Positions 10,888 to 23,738 of a stretch of 64,000 nucleotides of DNA are shown here, in pieces. The position numbers were made by a program, and so were the translations under genes. This stretch comes from Melampsora larici-populina 98AG31 (taxonomy: Eukaryota > Basidiomycota > Pucciniomycetes > Pucciniales > Melampsoraceae). Positions within the stretch are counted from its first letter, which is position 1. Each line of letters begins with the position of its first letter. Under the pieces are notes generated by a model. That model worked only from the letters and a program-made list of their open reading frames with translations. It ran no database searches and was not told the origin of the DNA. The stretch is from assembly GCF_000204055.1 (NCBI RefSeq), contig NW_006768769.1, forward strand, positions 1,746,392-1,810,391. Direction: 5' to 3'.

Positions 10888-13293
10888 CGTACTTTAATGA
10901 TCTTAATAAGTAATGTGAAATAAAATGATGTAATGTTAACCCAATGACCAATACATAAGCCCATAAGAGCTTCAATTGATCCAAAAACCTCCATTTCAAA
11001 TTTTCTGGTAAACTGGTAAACTACTAATAATGAATTTTTTGATTGATCCCTTAAATTGATCACCACACTGTGCAGAGCACCCCATCTACGGAGGCCCGGT
11101 TGTCCTACCCCCCGGTACCTCATGGCTGGGGGGCACCTCCAAGAAACCTAATGCATTCCCTTAGGGGAAGAGTTGGGTTTGCCTAGGGAAAACCGCACAA
11201 CCTGGAAAGCAATTCAAACCATGAAATGCTTTACACCTGCTAGAGAAAACCCTCCAGAGATAATACATAAGCTAGATAAAGTGGACACGTCTTTGGATCA
11301 AAATCTGACATAAATCTGTTTTGTATCCCAATACCACACACTTTGGGAAAGCGATTGTTTGTTAGTCCGAGTAATTCAGACTTTTTTAGTGAATGCAACA
11401 TGTACGGGATCTCCTGAGGGCAAGGACTCCGTTAAGAGGTACACCAGATCAGCAACTTGGAAGCAAGAGCTGTCATCCCAGGGACTTGGGAGGCAAGAGC
11501 AAAGTCTGACGTTGAGACAAATGCAGACCCCAAACTTTAAGTTTGTCGGAGATTTCATCACAAATTTGGATGATAAGATTGTGGTAGTACGGTTTGATGT
11601 CTTTGCCTGCCGCCGGAAAGAACTGTCGATACTTCTACCTTGGACTAATTCACTCTAGAGTCATTTGGAACCTTGAGACGAGATTCAATTTCTTGGAGAT
11701 TGATCTGGTACTCCTTTTTTCCTCTCAAAACAGGGTAGCTTTGTACGTTCAGTTGTTTGTCAATGACTATCAGCTTTTTCAAAGACAAGTTCTTGAATCT
11801 TTTTTTTGCAACAAGTCAGACAACAAAATCACATAGGGAAAGACTAGATGGCCGTGCAGTATGTGTTTTCCAAATCAAATTTTATGAACCCCTTCATATT
11901 TTTTCAATGATTAATCTCCCCCTCAAATCTCAAGCTCGAATGACAGACAAGAACAGTCATCCAGATGATCAAAAGGAACTTGACATGTTGAAAGATGGTG
12001 AGTTTGTCCTAAATGCCTATTAGTACTGCTCATAGCTGTGGATGGTAATAGTATATCCTTATTGATGATCTTTCTCAGAAGCAACAACAAAGCAATCAGA
12101 CAAGTCTAGAGGGTGGCTGATGATGGGTGTTTCATGGACAATTGAATTATTGAGGTACCCTTGAGTGACCATTTTATCTAAAATTCTTCAAGGGAAGATG
12201 GATTGGGGATACGTTTATGACCTTCTTTGTTGTGGGGTCTGATCTTTTCTTCCGAATTATTTCAATGCACTTGTCTACAAAACAGAAATTCCCAGGGCTT
12301 GGGAGAAAGATTAAGCATGGACCTGATAATATATGGAAAGAACTTTTCAAACTTTTCATTAGGTAGACATTTTTGGGTGAAAGTCAGTGGTTTGGTAATG
12401 GATAGGACTAGATTGAGAAGTATATACTGAAATATCCTTCATACATCAAGATGCTTCCATGATAAGTAACATTGAAAAACACATGGCAGCTTGAAGAGGT
12501 TTGATACAAACTACTTATCCAATTACAGAATGTGCGAATTAACATTATATTCATTTTCTGATCTTCGTCTTCCGAGTCATCTAGCATTCTGTTTGGGCAG
12601 CCTCAGTTCAAATTAATTACCACATATTTTTGATGCCTTTTTATACAAGATATGTATGATCAATTTTGGAAAGGTTTTCATATTTTTTCAAAAAATCTTC
12701 ATCATTGAATGCTTTTCTTGATCACCAAATCAACATATACGAGAGATGTAATTTCATTCCAGAAAATTGAGAACTGATTTTCACACAAACATTATCACAA
12801 AGACAAACAACCAAAAAAACCTGGGGGACCAGCTATATAGAAACAAAAGAAATTCAATAAAATCACACACAAACAAACAAAATCACAACATTACACATGA
12901 ACTATATCATATAAGCTCATGAATATAAAAATTCTATCAACTACTAATTACTACAAAAAACAAAAAAATGATCCAAGGCAGAAGAGATGCAGACAAAGGT
13001 AAAAAGAGACTACAAGCTTAGATTTTAGGAATCTTTTTGTATCAGCCTCTTTTTTCGATAAATCATTGAGATATGTATCAAACCAAGTGCAAACGAAGCC
13101 AACGAAAATGAAATCATTATGTATCACATTTTACAATTCATATAGATGAAAGAAGAATAGGCCATCAGATCATCAAAGAGATAGTCATCGAACATATAAC
13201 GAAGAGGCTGAGGATGGAGAATTCCGAATGCCACGATGGGTATTTGTTTGATAAGAAGGAATGGGAAATTGACTTTGACTTGATCCTTGTAAA
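10888..13293. other. Intergenic region, no supported gene
   Basis: ORFs at 11359-11658, 11594-11836 and 11757-12023 overlap in different frames and show no family features. The part near 12.8-13.29 kb is A-rich and probably the 3' UTR of the RasGEF gene, which ends at 13294. Confidence 0.45.
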
Positions 13294-16200
13294 TCAAAGG
13301 AAGCCAGACTGACAAAGGAAAAAATCGTCAGCGAGGTCAAATTTCCAGGCATTTGTTATCTGAGAATCGAAACCTACCTCTGCTAATAGCCGAGCAATTT
13401 TTTCATCATCTCGTTCACGGGGTTCAATATCTAAACTCATGTCATATAACTCTTTCTCATCACGTGGATTGTCAAGACTTTCTTCAAGAAATTTGACAAT
13501 CACAGGTACGGGTGTTAATTGATATGGCATAGATTGATAAGATTGAATTTGAACGATCAATTCAGCAGCTTTTTGACGTTTGTTGAAATTGATTTGATGT
13601 GGCTTTTCTCGAAGATTATCTGGATTTCCATCTCCAATGAAAGTCCAATCGGTGAGATAAACACCTAATTGGATACCGACGGTCATATTAGGCGGTTTCG
13701 GAGGTGGAACTTGAGTAAGTTAAACCCACTTACCCACAAAGGGGACACATGGTGGTGCCATGTTCCTTATAGTGTCCCGATAAGTAGCATAGTTCTTTGT
13801 TGGGCTCATCACAGCGCCTAACTGGCCAAACAAAGTCAAGATTTTGTGAGGAATCGTCTCCCATGTTCTCCGTAATCGGTAGATCGGGGTCGAATTCAAA
13901 CCAGCGATAATTTGCATCAGAGTCGAGAAGTTATTGAGGTTGCGGCATCGCTATCGGAATAAGTCGATCACGGAAAAGACAGCGAAAAGATCGTGAGTGA
14001 GCATATAAACAGACACGATAGAATGGGATATCTCACTTCAGCTATCAAGATGAAGTGTTTGATGGTATTTGCACGCTTCTTCTGTTCAGGCTGGCTAAGA
14101 ATCGTCTCTGCGACCCAACGAGTAAGCTATGCATTATGAAATCATACGTCAGCTACCAATGTTTAAGTGTCATGAGATCAACGCAATGTCTAGAATCACT
14201 CACCGCATTACTCATATCAATCATTGCGGTGATATGAGGCGTTCCCTCCTTAGCAAACTCCTTAGGCCATGCTTTACCTAAGCACTCATTTACTTGAATT
14301 TGACAGAAAAGTTTAGATTCCACGAGAGACAACTGCCTGGCCAACTCGAGGGGATCAATGTCGAGGAATTTGATCTTGCGAGTATTTCGGGGAACGATTG
14401 TGGGTGGTGGATTTCCGGATGGGACTGGCAGGAGTTTGGATGAGGGTCCTCGCGATTGCTGGATATTTGGGTGAAAACGTTTATTCCTGCTGAACAAGTG
14501 CTTTGATATTGTGAAGTAGTAAAACATAACTCACTCGTCTCTCACATGTTAGAGTGATCTGCTTAGACAAGCTCGAGTCACCCATATCTCGAGTGGCAAA
14601 CTCGATAATCCTTTGCAATATGCCCTCGGCGTCCTCGTCGGATAGATGTGATTCTATCCAAGTTCTCATCACATTGACCACACTGATGAAAACCAGTCAG
14701 CCGGTAGCTTGGCGACAAGTGGAAAAGTGATACTTACCGAATTTTAATCACCTTCTGTTTTTGATCCGACCACATCTTCAATTCATCTGCTGTGAGGTCT
14801 GGCGGTGGTTGTTGATGATAACGCTCAAACAGCAGATTAAGGAAATCGTGCGATGTTGTGAACGTGCGATAGGTCATAAGAAAGACCCGCAAGAAAGGTA
14901 CATCGGCTGTAAATACATCGCGCACGTCAATTTAGCATTCAACAGTGTTTGAGAATGTAATTTGTGCCGGCTTACGTCCTTCATGAGATGTGAGTTTGAT
15001 GACCAGGCCTCTCAGGCTTCCACCCCGAACTTGATTATCAACGTTAAAGGAGATATCTTCCACGGCGTAGTCTGGCATCAAGAACGCTGGCTTAGCGGAT
15101 GCCGGCTGTGCTCCGACGATTTGACCAGCAGTGTCTTCTCCAAAAAATTTGGCCAACTTCCTCGACCTTGTGGGAGATCGAGATGAGCCTAAACGAAAAT
15201 AAACAATCCATGATCAATATCACTTAGACCTCTGAGATCATGCATCACACACCTGATGTTGGACGATCGCCATCGTTCGAGAGCGCAGGAAGATCGAGAG
15301 GTTGACCTTTGAAATTGGCGAGACAATCTAAACTTTTATCCGATCTTGCTGAAGAAGAAGTCCGACGGGACCAAACCGATGCCGCTGCTAAAGATGTTCT
15401 CTTCGAACTTTCCATGGACACCCTGTCCGCAGTTTCCAGACTCCCTGCAGATGTAAAGCTTGAAGGATGTAGCTTTTGGCCACAGGCAAGACTAGACGTC
15501 AATTCGGTTGAAGTATCTTGCGTCGAATAATCATATGACGTCTCGTCTTCAGCTTGCTCCTCGTCAATACCTCTCGACAGTCGTTGTAGTTTGGGCGAGG
15601 AGGGGCAGGAGGTATTGCTGATAGCTAGACCTACACCGTGCAAGCTGTTACAACGTCGAGGTCCCTTCGGACTCTCGATAGCTTTGGTCACAGAACTGTG
15701 TGTAGGGGTTACACGTTTGGGAATAGTGCGCGTGGTGAGAAATTGTTTGACAGCTTGATTATGTCCAAAGTCTGAACTGAGCTTTGATTGCGCATCGGCT
15801 TCGGCAGCAAGCGCCTGAGAAGCTGTTTTCAAATTTTCATATCCAATAGCGAGGCGGCTTAATACGGTCGACAGAGATGATACAGGAAGTTCATTGGGGA
15901 GCGGTGTATAGATGGCGAAGAGTGGTGAAGCAGAAGGTGGCTGAGCGTGAGACCTCGCAGGTACAGATCCACAGTTATCCGAAGAGGTGATGAGTGCATG
16001 AGAAGCTTGGGCAAGTTCAGCGACCAAGTCGTAGAGACCCTGCTTAGCTTTCTGGTATTCATCCACCAAATGTCGACTCGAGTGCAAGCGTTTCAAAGTC
16101 TCTGTCGTATATTCGACTGGCGGGACTCCGGGAGGGGCATTGTGCATTGAAGCACGTTGCGAATCGAGCCATAAAAACTGATCCAAATCCACATTCAAGC

Positions 16201-18871
16201 TAAACGATACATTAATCATCTCTAGCTTTGCCATCAAAGTTCCAGTCGAGTCCATTAATTCTGACACATGCGAAAACAAGGTGTCCAACCAGTCCTGGGC
16301 ATCATGAGATGCGAGATTCATATTGTGATGCGCAGTTGAAGCTGCTGATCCTTGGTTCGCGTCTTGTTCACTTTCACGCGACCAAATATCTATAATTGCC
16401 TTGGACATATCAATGGCTTCGAGTATCAATGGGGCGATCTGTTGGTTGAACCAATCTGAAGTCAACCGTATATTTGGTGGGTTTGTGAATATAGTAGACG
16501 ATCTGGATACTCTGTCAGAAGGTGACGCTAGCGATGATTGCGATGAAGATTGTGTCATGAAACTATTGGATGTGTCGAAGCCAGATGCTTTCCAATTACC
16601 ACCTTTTGTGCCACCAGGTAGGAAGACAGAATCGAGGGGCATACTTAAATGTGCAGATGCATGTCGAGGAGCGTGATAGGAAGGCGAGGAAGTATTGACG
16701 GACTGAGACAGTTCACTATTCTTACTCTCTGCCAGAAGCAATTCCAAGTGATTGAAGAATAAATCGACGTTGGCAGATATATCAGTTATGCCCATTTTGC
16801 ATTCTGATCTCAACTTCTGTTCCAAACTAAATCGCATCTGTAATGTGAATTTTTGATCGACTTGAGCTTGCGTGATATCAGTTGGATCAGAAAATTGACC
16901 GGTGAGCTGGTTGGGGTCTTCTGGAGCGGACGGGACGCTTGGAGGTGTAGATAGCAGTCCCCAAAGGGCACGAGTAGAAAGTGTGAGCTTGGATAATGTG
17001 GAAGCTATTTTCCGAGTAAGAGGCTTCAGCTCTGGATAGATTGTGTGATGGATCGTAGAAGCAAAAGAAGTGGAGGGTGAAGGTGGTACGATAGGTGAGT
17101 TGGAGTCTAGCTGGCTGAGGTAAGAGGACGTTGAAGGCGCAATCGACGGAGCCACCGGACTGGGAAAAACTGTATGGCCGACTGAGGGGAACGAATTGCG
17201 CGAAGCAGAGAAAACTGCAGTGTCTAATTGACAGCTGGCCTGTAGCATTGCGCGAATCTTTGACCCGAGGTTCAACGATCCAGCCGAAAGACGATCTCGA
17301 AGGGCGATAGTTCCAAGCTCGGTCAAAGGGTGCTGATTCGAATTGGAAGCCAGTAGCTTCGCAAGGTACTCATCAGGATAAGGAGCAGTAATATCAGTGA
17401 TAGCATCGATAGCCGCCTGAACTTCCGCCCTGAGGTCTTTAAGAGTAGGCGCTGAAGGAAGAGCCAAGGACGATCGCAGTCTTGACTTGATTTGATCGGA
17501 GATTGAGAATACATCTGACCCCGAGCGGTCAAGATCTGACGAGGAAAAAGACGTGGATAGATCCACAGAGCGTCCCGCCGAATGCCTAGCAGAATGGGTT
17601 CGTGATCGTGCATTTACAGACTCAAGTTTGTCAGACCGATCAGTAATCATATCGATTTGATCTTCGTGGACAGATCGGGGGAGTGACGTGGGACGATGCG
17701 AAATGGAACTCTCATAGGAGTTCCGGTGACTCAAAGAGCCTGATGCCACGTTGTTTGTGATTCGATTAGTCAAGAGGGAGTTGCCATCAGTGAGGGTCGA
17801 GGTACTCAGGCGGTTTTTGCTACTGATACTGGCACTGGGATGGCCGACAGAGCGAGCGCGGTTCCTCATGTCGGTCGATGCAAGATGAGACTTGTCGGTG
17901 ATGGATGGCAATAAGCCATGTCGTGAAAGTTGTTCAGGCCCAAAGCCATGGTCCTCGAGAAAAGCGAGTGAATCGCGACGAAGGAATTGAGAACGACCGA
18001 CGGAACCCATGTACGTTGATGGAGGGCGTGAGTCATCATAATCGGGATCATCATCGGCTGATGGCATCTCCGAGGCCATTTCTCCTGTGAGTGAATTGTA
18101 ATAGTGTATCTGACCGTTGTTAGTCACTCTTGGAAGCCAATCAACCCAGTCGGCCATCTGTTGCTGTTGCTGTGATGGCGATGGAGATTCCAAAGTTTGA
18201 TTTACTTTATCAGGTGATTCATCTTCAAGGTTGTTGATGACGTTCTGTGAGTTCGGGGTGCTTGAGTTGAGTTCGGTCTCATTCATCTGACCATGACCAT
18301 CCCAAATACTACTGGCAACACTCATTCGAGAAGAATATGATGTTGATGGATCTCGGCTTAAAGTGTTGCTAGATAAGTCATCTTCGGGTTTGATTTGATT
18401 GAGAGCAATGTCAAGCTGTGCCCTAGCTGATTCCGCTTCTTTATCACTGATGCGTCGGACGTAATTACTCGGGAACCAGCCGCGTTCTCTTTGTCGCCAA
18501 ACAACACCATCCCACCAGCCTAGAGAGTCAAAGTCAAATGTATCCGAAAAAAGATATTCATGTTGGTCAGGGGAACGTATAAGATCGAAGTGCTTGAAGC
18601 AGGAACTGCTCACCAGAGCTCAGCTGGGTTAAAACTTCTATGATATCACCCTTTTGGAACGAGAGGGATGCAGTGTCGCTACCATTGAAAGCGTATAACG
18701 CCTCAACAAAAAACTAAAGAAGACAGTATTCATATTCATTGTAAGAAAGGCACCAGGTATAGAAACAGTCATCAAAGCACGTACAGATGGTTCATCATCT
18801 TGACTGGTCGGGGATAGATTCTCAGGTTGAGCTGCTGTTCTATCAGAGTTAGACGGAGAAGAGAACTCCAT
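13294..18871 (-). CDS. CDC25-type Ras guanine-nucleotide exchange factor (SH3-WW-RasGEF_N-RasGEF)
   Basis: Activates Ras-like GTPases by exchanging GDP for GTP at membranes, feeding cAMP or morphogenesis pathways. From the ATG at 18871 the first exons encode an SH3 domain, completed across the 18520-18611 intron (GDIIEVLTQLSSG joined to WWDGVVWRQRERGWFPSNYV). The very large exon 18519-15253 carries a WW-like segment (WLPRVTNNGQIHYYNSLTGE) and a long Ser-rich region. Exons 15188-14976, 14906-14738 and 14682-14535 encode the RasGEF N-domain (FLMTYRTFTTSHDFLNLLF). Exons from about 14459 to 13378 encode the catalytic domain (DIDPLELARQLSLVE, then RLRRTWETIP and VYLTDWTFIGDGNPDN). The last exon is a 15-bp microexon, 13294-13308, so the protein ends ARLLAESGFL, as the family usually does. 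It looks intact. SH3 position and architecture match yeast Cdc25 and Cryptococcus-type homologues. The splice near 18.7 kb is not resolved. Confidence 0.9.
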
Positions 18872-21800
18872 CGGAAGTTGAGAGGAGGTTCCAAGTGAGG
18901 ATAAGGGATGAGAAGACGGACGAGAGGGTTAAGTGAAAGTCCGTGATAGAAAGATTAGCTTCAAGTTCAACTCAGAAGAGAGACTCAACACAATTCAGGT
19001 CAAGATTACACAACTTAATCACAGATCATATAACACACATATCACATAGTACAATCACATATATCACATTCTAATACTATACATAAATTCAATTCAATCG
19101 TCATCTAAATAATCAACATAGATCCCGCTAGCTACACAAACATCAAGCCTCTGAGATCCATCCTCCTCAAAATGGCGGAAAATGTAAAGAAATTCAAAAT
19201 ACAATCTAGTAAATAGATTTTGGAAGCCAGATCATTGATATCTTACTTTAACCTCATCCACAACGCCTGATCAAGAAAATGGCTCATGAATTAATCTTTT
19301 AAGAGGTTTCTTTTGTAACACTCGAACCAGCTTGAACCGTTAGGGAGGTGCGGCCAAACAACAATTGGTTTAAAGTAGATATTTATAGTAAAGCTCAAAT
19401 CCGATTCCGATAGCTCAGATTGATGGCAATGGGCTTCCGGCGAATTGTGGGGATATAAGCTTATATAAGTTATGCTTGGCTGGCTTGTGCCCGGCGCCTT
19501 CTCATGGCATTATGTTTGCTAGACTGATAGGATGTGGTCGAAGCATACCTGAGCGGCGTTATAGATGAGGAAATAGACGTTTAGCCACCTCCTAGAATAT
19601 AAATCCCCAGAACTCATAAGCCAACAGAGAAAAAAGGTCAGGAGAGGGTCATCAACGGGTCAGACAAACCAAATCAACTAATCAGAGTCATGAAAAGCCT
19701 ACTTCTCACAGAGGGTTTGAGGTCATCGCAAAGATCACTGACGAAATGAATCAGAAAATATGCGAAATAAGAGAGGTCTTCTGTTAAATAGAAAAATTCT
19801 TCTGGTCATGGTTGGTATGTATCTAAAAACATAGGAAATGACCATCGTGTCTTGCACCCTTGCCAATAAGTGGAAGGCACATTGTATTGTCGCAAGAGAA
19901 GGGAGAATCCAATGATAATCACTCTTCTTGCTAATGTTGACAATGCTTTGCTCAATACCTTCTTGACCAATTTCAAACCAGGTTAAAGATCATTGCAGAA
20001 TGAGTTTCATTACATCTCTGAGTAATTTATTTTCAATTCTTTAGCCATATATATGGTCAAATTCCTTGAGCAGCCTAGTCACATTTAAACTTTGGAAATT
20101 CCACATTTAAACCATCTAATGTGCTACATACTTATGTTCTTAATCCTCCTATTTTGGGATCAAAATTATGGGTATGAATTCACTCACTTGTCTTATCTTA
20201 TTTATTGAAAGAAGATGATATTTCAGAAGTTGTTATAATCACGTTGTCCTCAAACTCAGATACATGCGATGAATTTTTGGTTGATGGAATGGTTAGTCTT
20301 AGTGGAATCTATCCCCCAGGGACGTTAACAACATGGTTGAGTGATTGAGTTTGCCCCTGTAAACCTCTCCTGTGTTAAAAGGAGTGCCTGTGATGTAACT
20401 TCTTCTTCGCAATGATCACCGTATCGTAGCTTCGAACAACACATCCTTGTCTGTAAGTGTTACATTATATATCATAGCGCCCAAGTATCCTTTCACCTTC
20501 TTCAAACGCTCAGCGTGATGTTGAACCTAGTTACATGATACTTCCCGAAAGTCACTTTTTGATTGATGGATGATGAAGGGGTCATTGAAACGTCCCAACA
20601 GCAGCTACTTTTTCATTGCATGAGTCTTCTGCTCCAGTAGCCTTGATGAAGGATGAGATCTTGCCAATGTTCCTTTTCTAATAAGCTTAGCAAGTTGGCC
20701 GAATACTTCCTAGCTCTCGGAGTTTGCACTCCTAATTAGGTCTTTGCACTTTCTCAGCAGAGCTCCTGTTGTCTCAGATCAAACAATAGGTAGTTGCGCG
20801 CGCTGTTGAAGCGTCGCTGGGATTGGGGGGGCAGAGGTGCCTATACCTTGCCATTGTGGATTTGAGCAGATTTCTTATTTTCCCTTTACACGGCCTTATC
20901 CGATGAGAAAAACACTGAATGCTACAAACCATACCTCAATCAATCATAACTGATACTCTTGGTACAGTAGTCGTCAGCCTTACCTTCATATACCATTATA
21001 TTATCTTTCTTCGAGAGATAATCTCAAGCGCCTTCACCAATATATGCCTACCGGCGCTGTGAGCTGCATCCGAGAATTCCCCGTGCTCTGAAATAAACAC
21101 AGGATTGTTTTCCAGAGCTTTTGTATAGGTTCATCAAGCTGATCCGGAATGATATGATATTTGTGTCTTTCCTGTTGACGTAACCCGAACCCCGACAGAT
21201 TTCTACGCTCATCTTGAGATAAAAATACATCGATCCCGCTTAGACTGCTTTTGTAAGATATTGAGAACCTACTAGAAGATGTCAGTAACAATCAAGTCTC
21301 AGCCGGTGACTTAGGAAGTTCAAGCAGGGCGCCGAAGTCAAACAGCATCAGAGAATATTTCAATTTAAGCCAGAATCACTTACTTACTTGCATCCAGTTT
21401 CGTGAAGGATGTTGCTTAAGCCAACTTGCGGAATATTTCACATGCTAACTTTGGCTGAAGACATCTAAATCTCGCAACAAGCTTTGAGGCGGGAGGCGAG
21501 AGGAACAGTTGAAAGATCAGATGTCAGCGTGAAGAAAGTAACCCACCTGACTTCATCCAAGCGGATGTGCTTCATGTCCAATCCGCACATTTTATATGGG
21601 TGGGTGTCGTGTGCGACCGGTGGATAGACATTTTGTAGCTTGCAATGCTACTTCAAATACGCTTTCGTAAGCCCATCTGCCACTTCTTTGCACGGTTTTG
21701 AGGAATAATCTGCCATATAATCACCTAAGAACCGTTGAAGGTGAAATGCGAGGGACCTTGACCTCGGTTTGACTTTTAATGGACAATCGACTGTGAGTCC

Positions 21801-22306
21801 AGTTCGACATAGGCAGTTGCTTTATTCAAGTGTTAAGCGATGAAAAACCTTGGGCACGCGAATACCTGCCTCCGGTCATCTTCACGAGTCCTTTCATTGC
21901 GTCAAAGTCTCTCTAGTTCTAACAGGGAATGGTACCAGAAGTCTTATCATTGTGACGATTTGCGATGTCTATCCTAACTGATGCCAGCAATATTGAACGC
22001 GCAGAACCACAACGTCGAAACTATAGGCGACTGATGGCCTATGAGAATATGTAGACGTCTAATTCACAAACTTCCCTGGGGGTCCCCTTCACACCTCTTG
22101 CGGCTTCTCTCTCCAGCTGGGCTCTAAATCAGTTGTTGAAGTATGTTTGTTTATTGTCAGGGTTTATTTCAGTCATGCCCAGTTGAGCCTGAGTCTGGAT
22201 ACTATATAAGTATTTGCATTCCAGAATGCAACTGACGATCAATTTCCTGTTTCGAGGCAAACTTAACTAAGTCCCAGCCGGACCTTAACAACCGGGTGGG
22301 ACTTAG
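18872..22306. other. Intergenic region without recognisable gene
   Basis: The first few hundred bases are probably the RasGEF promoter and 5' UTR. Beyond that I see no convincing gene. One ORF (21034-21291, minus, with QQERHKYHIIPDQLDEPIQK) has protein-like composition but no partner exon I could join. Just before the gap a short inverted repeat (AACTAAGTCCCAGCCGG facing CCGGGTGGGACTTAG, 22267-22306) forms a hairpin. Confidence 0.4.
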
Positions 22307-22406
22307 NNNNNNNNNNNNNNNNNNNNNNNNNNNNNNNNNNNNNNNNNNNNNNNNNNNNNNNNNNNNNNNNNNNNNNNNNNNNNNNNNNNNNNNNNNNNNN
22401 NNNNNN
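22307..22406. other. Assembly gap (100 N)
   Basis: Exactly 100 N, the conventional placeholder for a gap of unknown size. The sequence left of it contains CTTAACTAAGTCCC and the sequence right of it GGGGCTTAGTTAAG, its near reverse complement. The gap therefore sits inside a palindromic repeat, a likely reason for assembly failure. Confidence 0.95.
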
Positions 22407-23738
22407 GAGAGGGGCTTAGTTAAGCTTAGAAACACATACATATGTAACACGGAAGTGAATCATGATAAGACATCATTCAATTCCCTGTTTAATGGTGGCG
22501 ACAACATAGGACAACATGGTCGAAATTGACGTTGACAATTCACTGGTTTCCTGGAGAAATTGTCCCCCCTTGCGAATCGGAAGAGGAAACAAACTAAACC
22601 AAAGTCGGCAGCTCGTTTGGTTCTCTCTTCAAAGATGATTCGATAGAAGTGTGTATCGTACATCAAAGTATGTATCAAAACCTCATCGGACTCAGCATCC
22701 GTAGTTCGTCATGAGACTGTTTTAGCAGCCTAGCAAAGGCTGCGCGTGAAGCCAATAGTATGTATCCAAATGGCTTCCATGGGGATTAAATCGCAGACAA
22801 TTGCTTGTATATTTGATGCAGAGTGGGAAGAACACATCAGCGAGATCAGACGAATTGAAAAGAAATTCGAATGTAAATATCAGATGAAGAGAACATCAAC
22901 AGACCATCAGATGTTGTTGAATGTGACGAGGACTCGAGGAACCTGAAGCACGAAACAACGAATCATGATACATCAACATTTTTATCATAGATGTTCTCAG
23001 GGAGACGTGTCGTAATACTCTTTGGATTCTTTTTTTGATCATGTAGCATTGATGCATTTGAGATCCCGGATGGTGGCGAATCAACAGCCGAATACTCATA
23101 TACCCCTGGGGCCTGATGACGTCAACTTTTTTCATCAACAAGGATCACAAGATTACTCGATATCTGTTTCTAGACAGTCAAGAATGAATCCACGCGTTTC
23201 GTAGCATCAGCCGCAGAAACTATCGAAATACCGCGAAAACTTTGCGAATGCGCCTAGAGTACTCAGTTATAGTATTCAGGACTACAAATTCCATTAGCTG
23301 TTCAGATGTTGCAGGACCAAAGGCATCTTAGCAAGCATCCGGACATTGTGAGATATAAATTGTGAAGATAATAGGAATAGAAGTGATAGAGGCAATGTAT
23401 GTGGCGCTTCCTGAGTGAAACAGGGTCGAACGGTTATGGGAATACCTATGAACAGAGGCGGCAAGGTACCGGATCTGCAACCAACCCCTCTGGAAGTTTG
23501 AGTCGCCCAATTTGCACCTCCGAAAACCAGTTTGGTGGAACAAGTTAGAGATCACGAGGTTAAACCTTCGACCAATTGTCGCTCTTCAATTACTGCATGA
23601 TCATTGACGAGAAAAGCAATAGATTGAACAACCCTATTGTGAATTCTCCAATTGACGATATTGATTGCACACCACCATATGAGAAAATATATCAAGACAT
23701 ATCAAAGCACTATGCAAATGAGGCAAGAGATAAATATT
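22407..23738. other. Intergenic region without recognisable gene
   Basis: Short ORFs only, in mixed frames. The final 100 bp is probably the 3' UTR of the BZW/5MP gene. Confidence 0.4.

Noticed and set aside
11359..12023. Overlapping plus-strand ORFs as a gene downstream of the alpha-kinase element
   Set aside because: Frames change without plausible splice sites and composition is not protein-like.
15245..18613. Plus-strand ORFs inside the large RasGEF exon (for example 15309-15530, 16401-16676)
   Set aside because: They are antisense shadows of a well-supported coding exon and show no family features.
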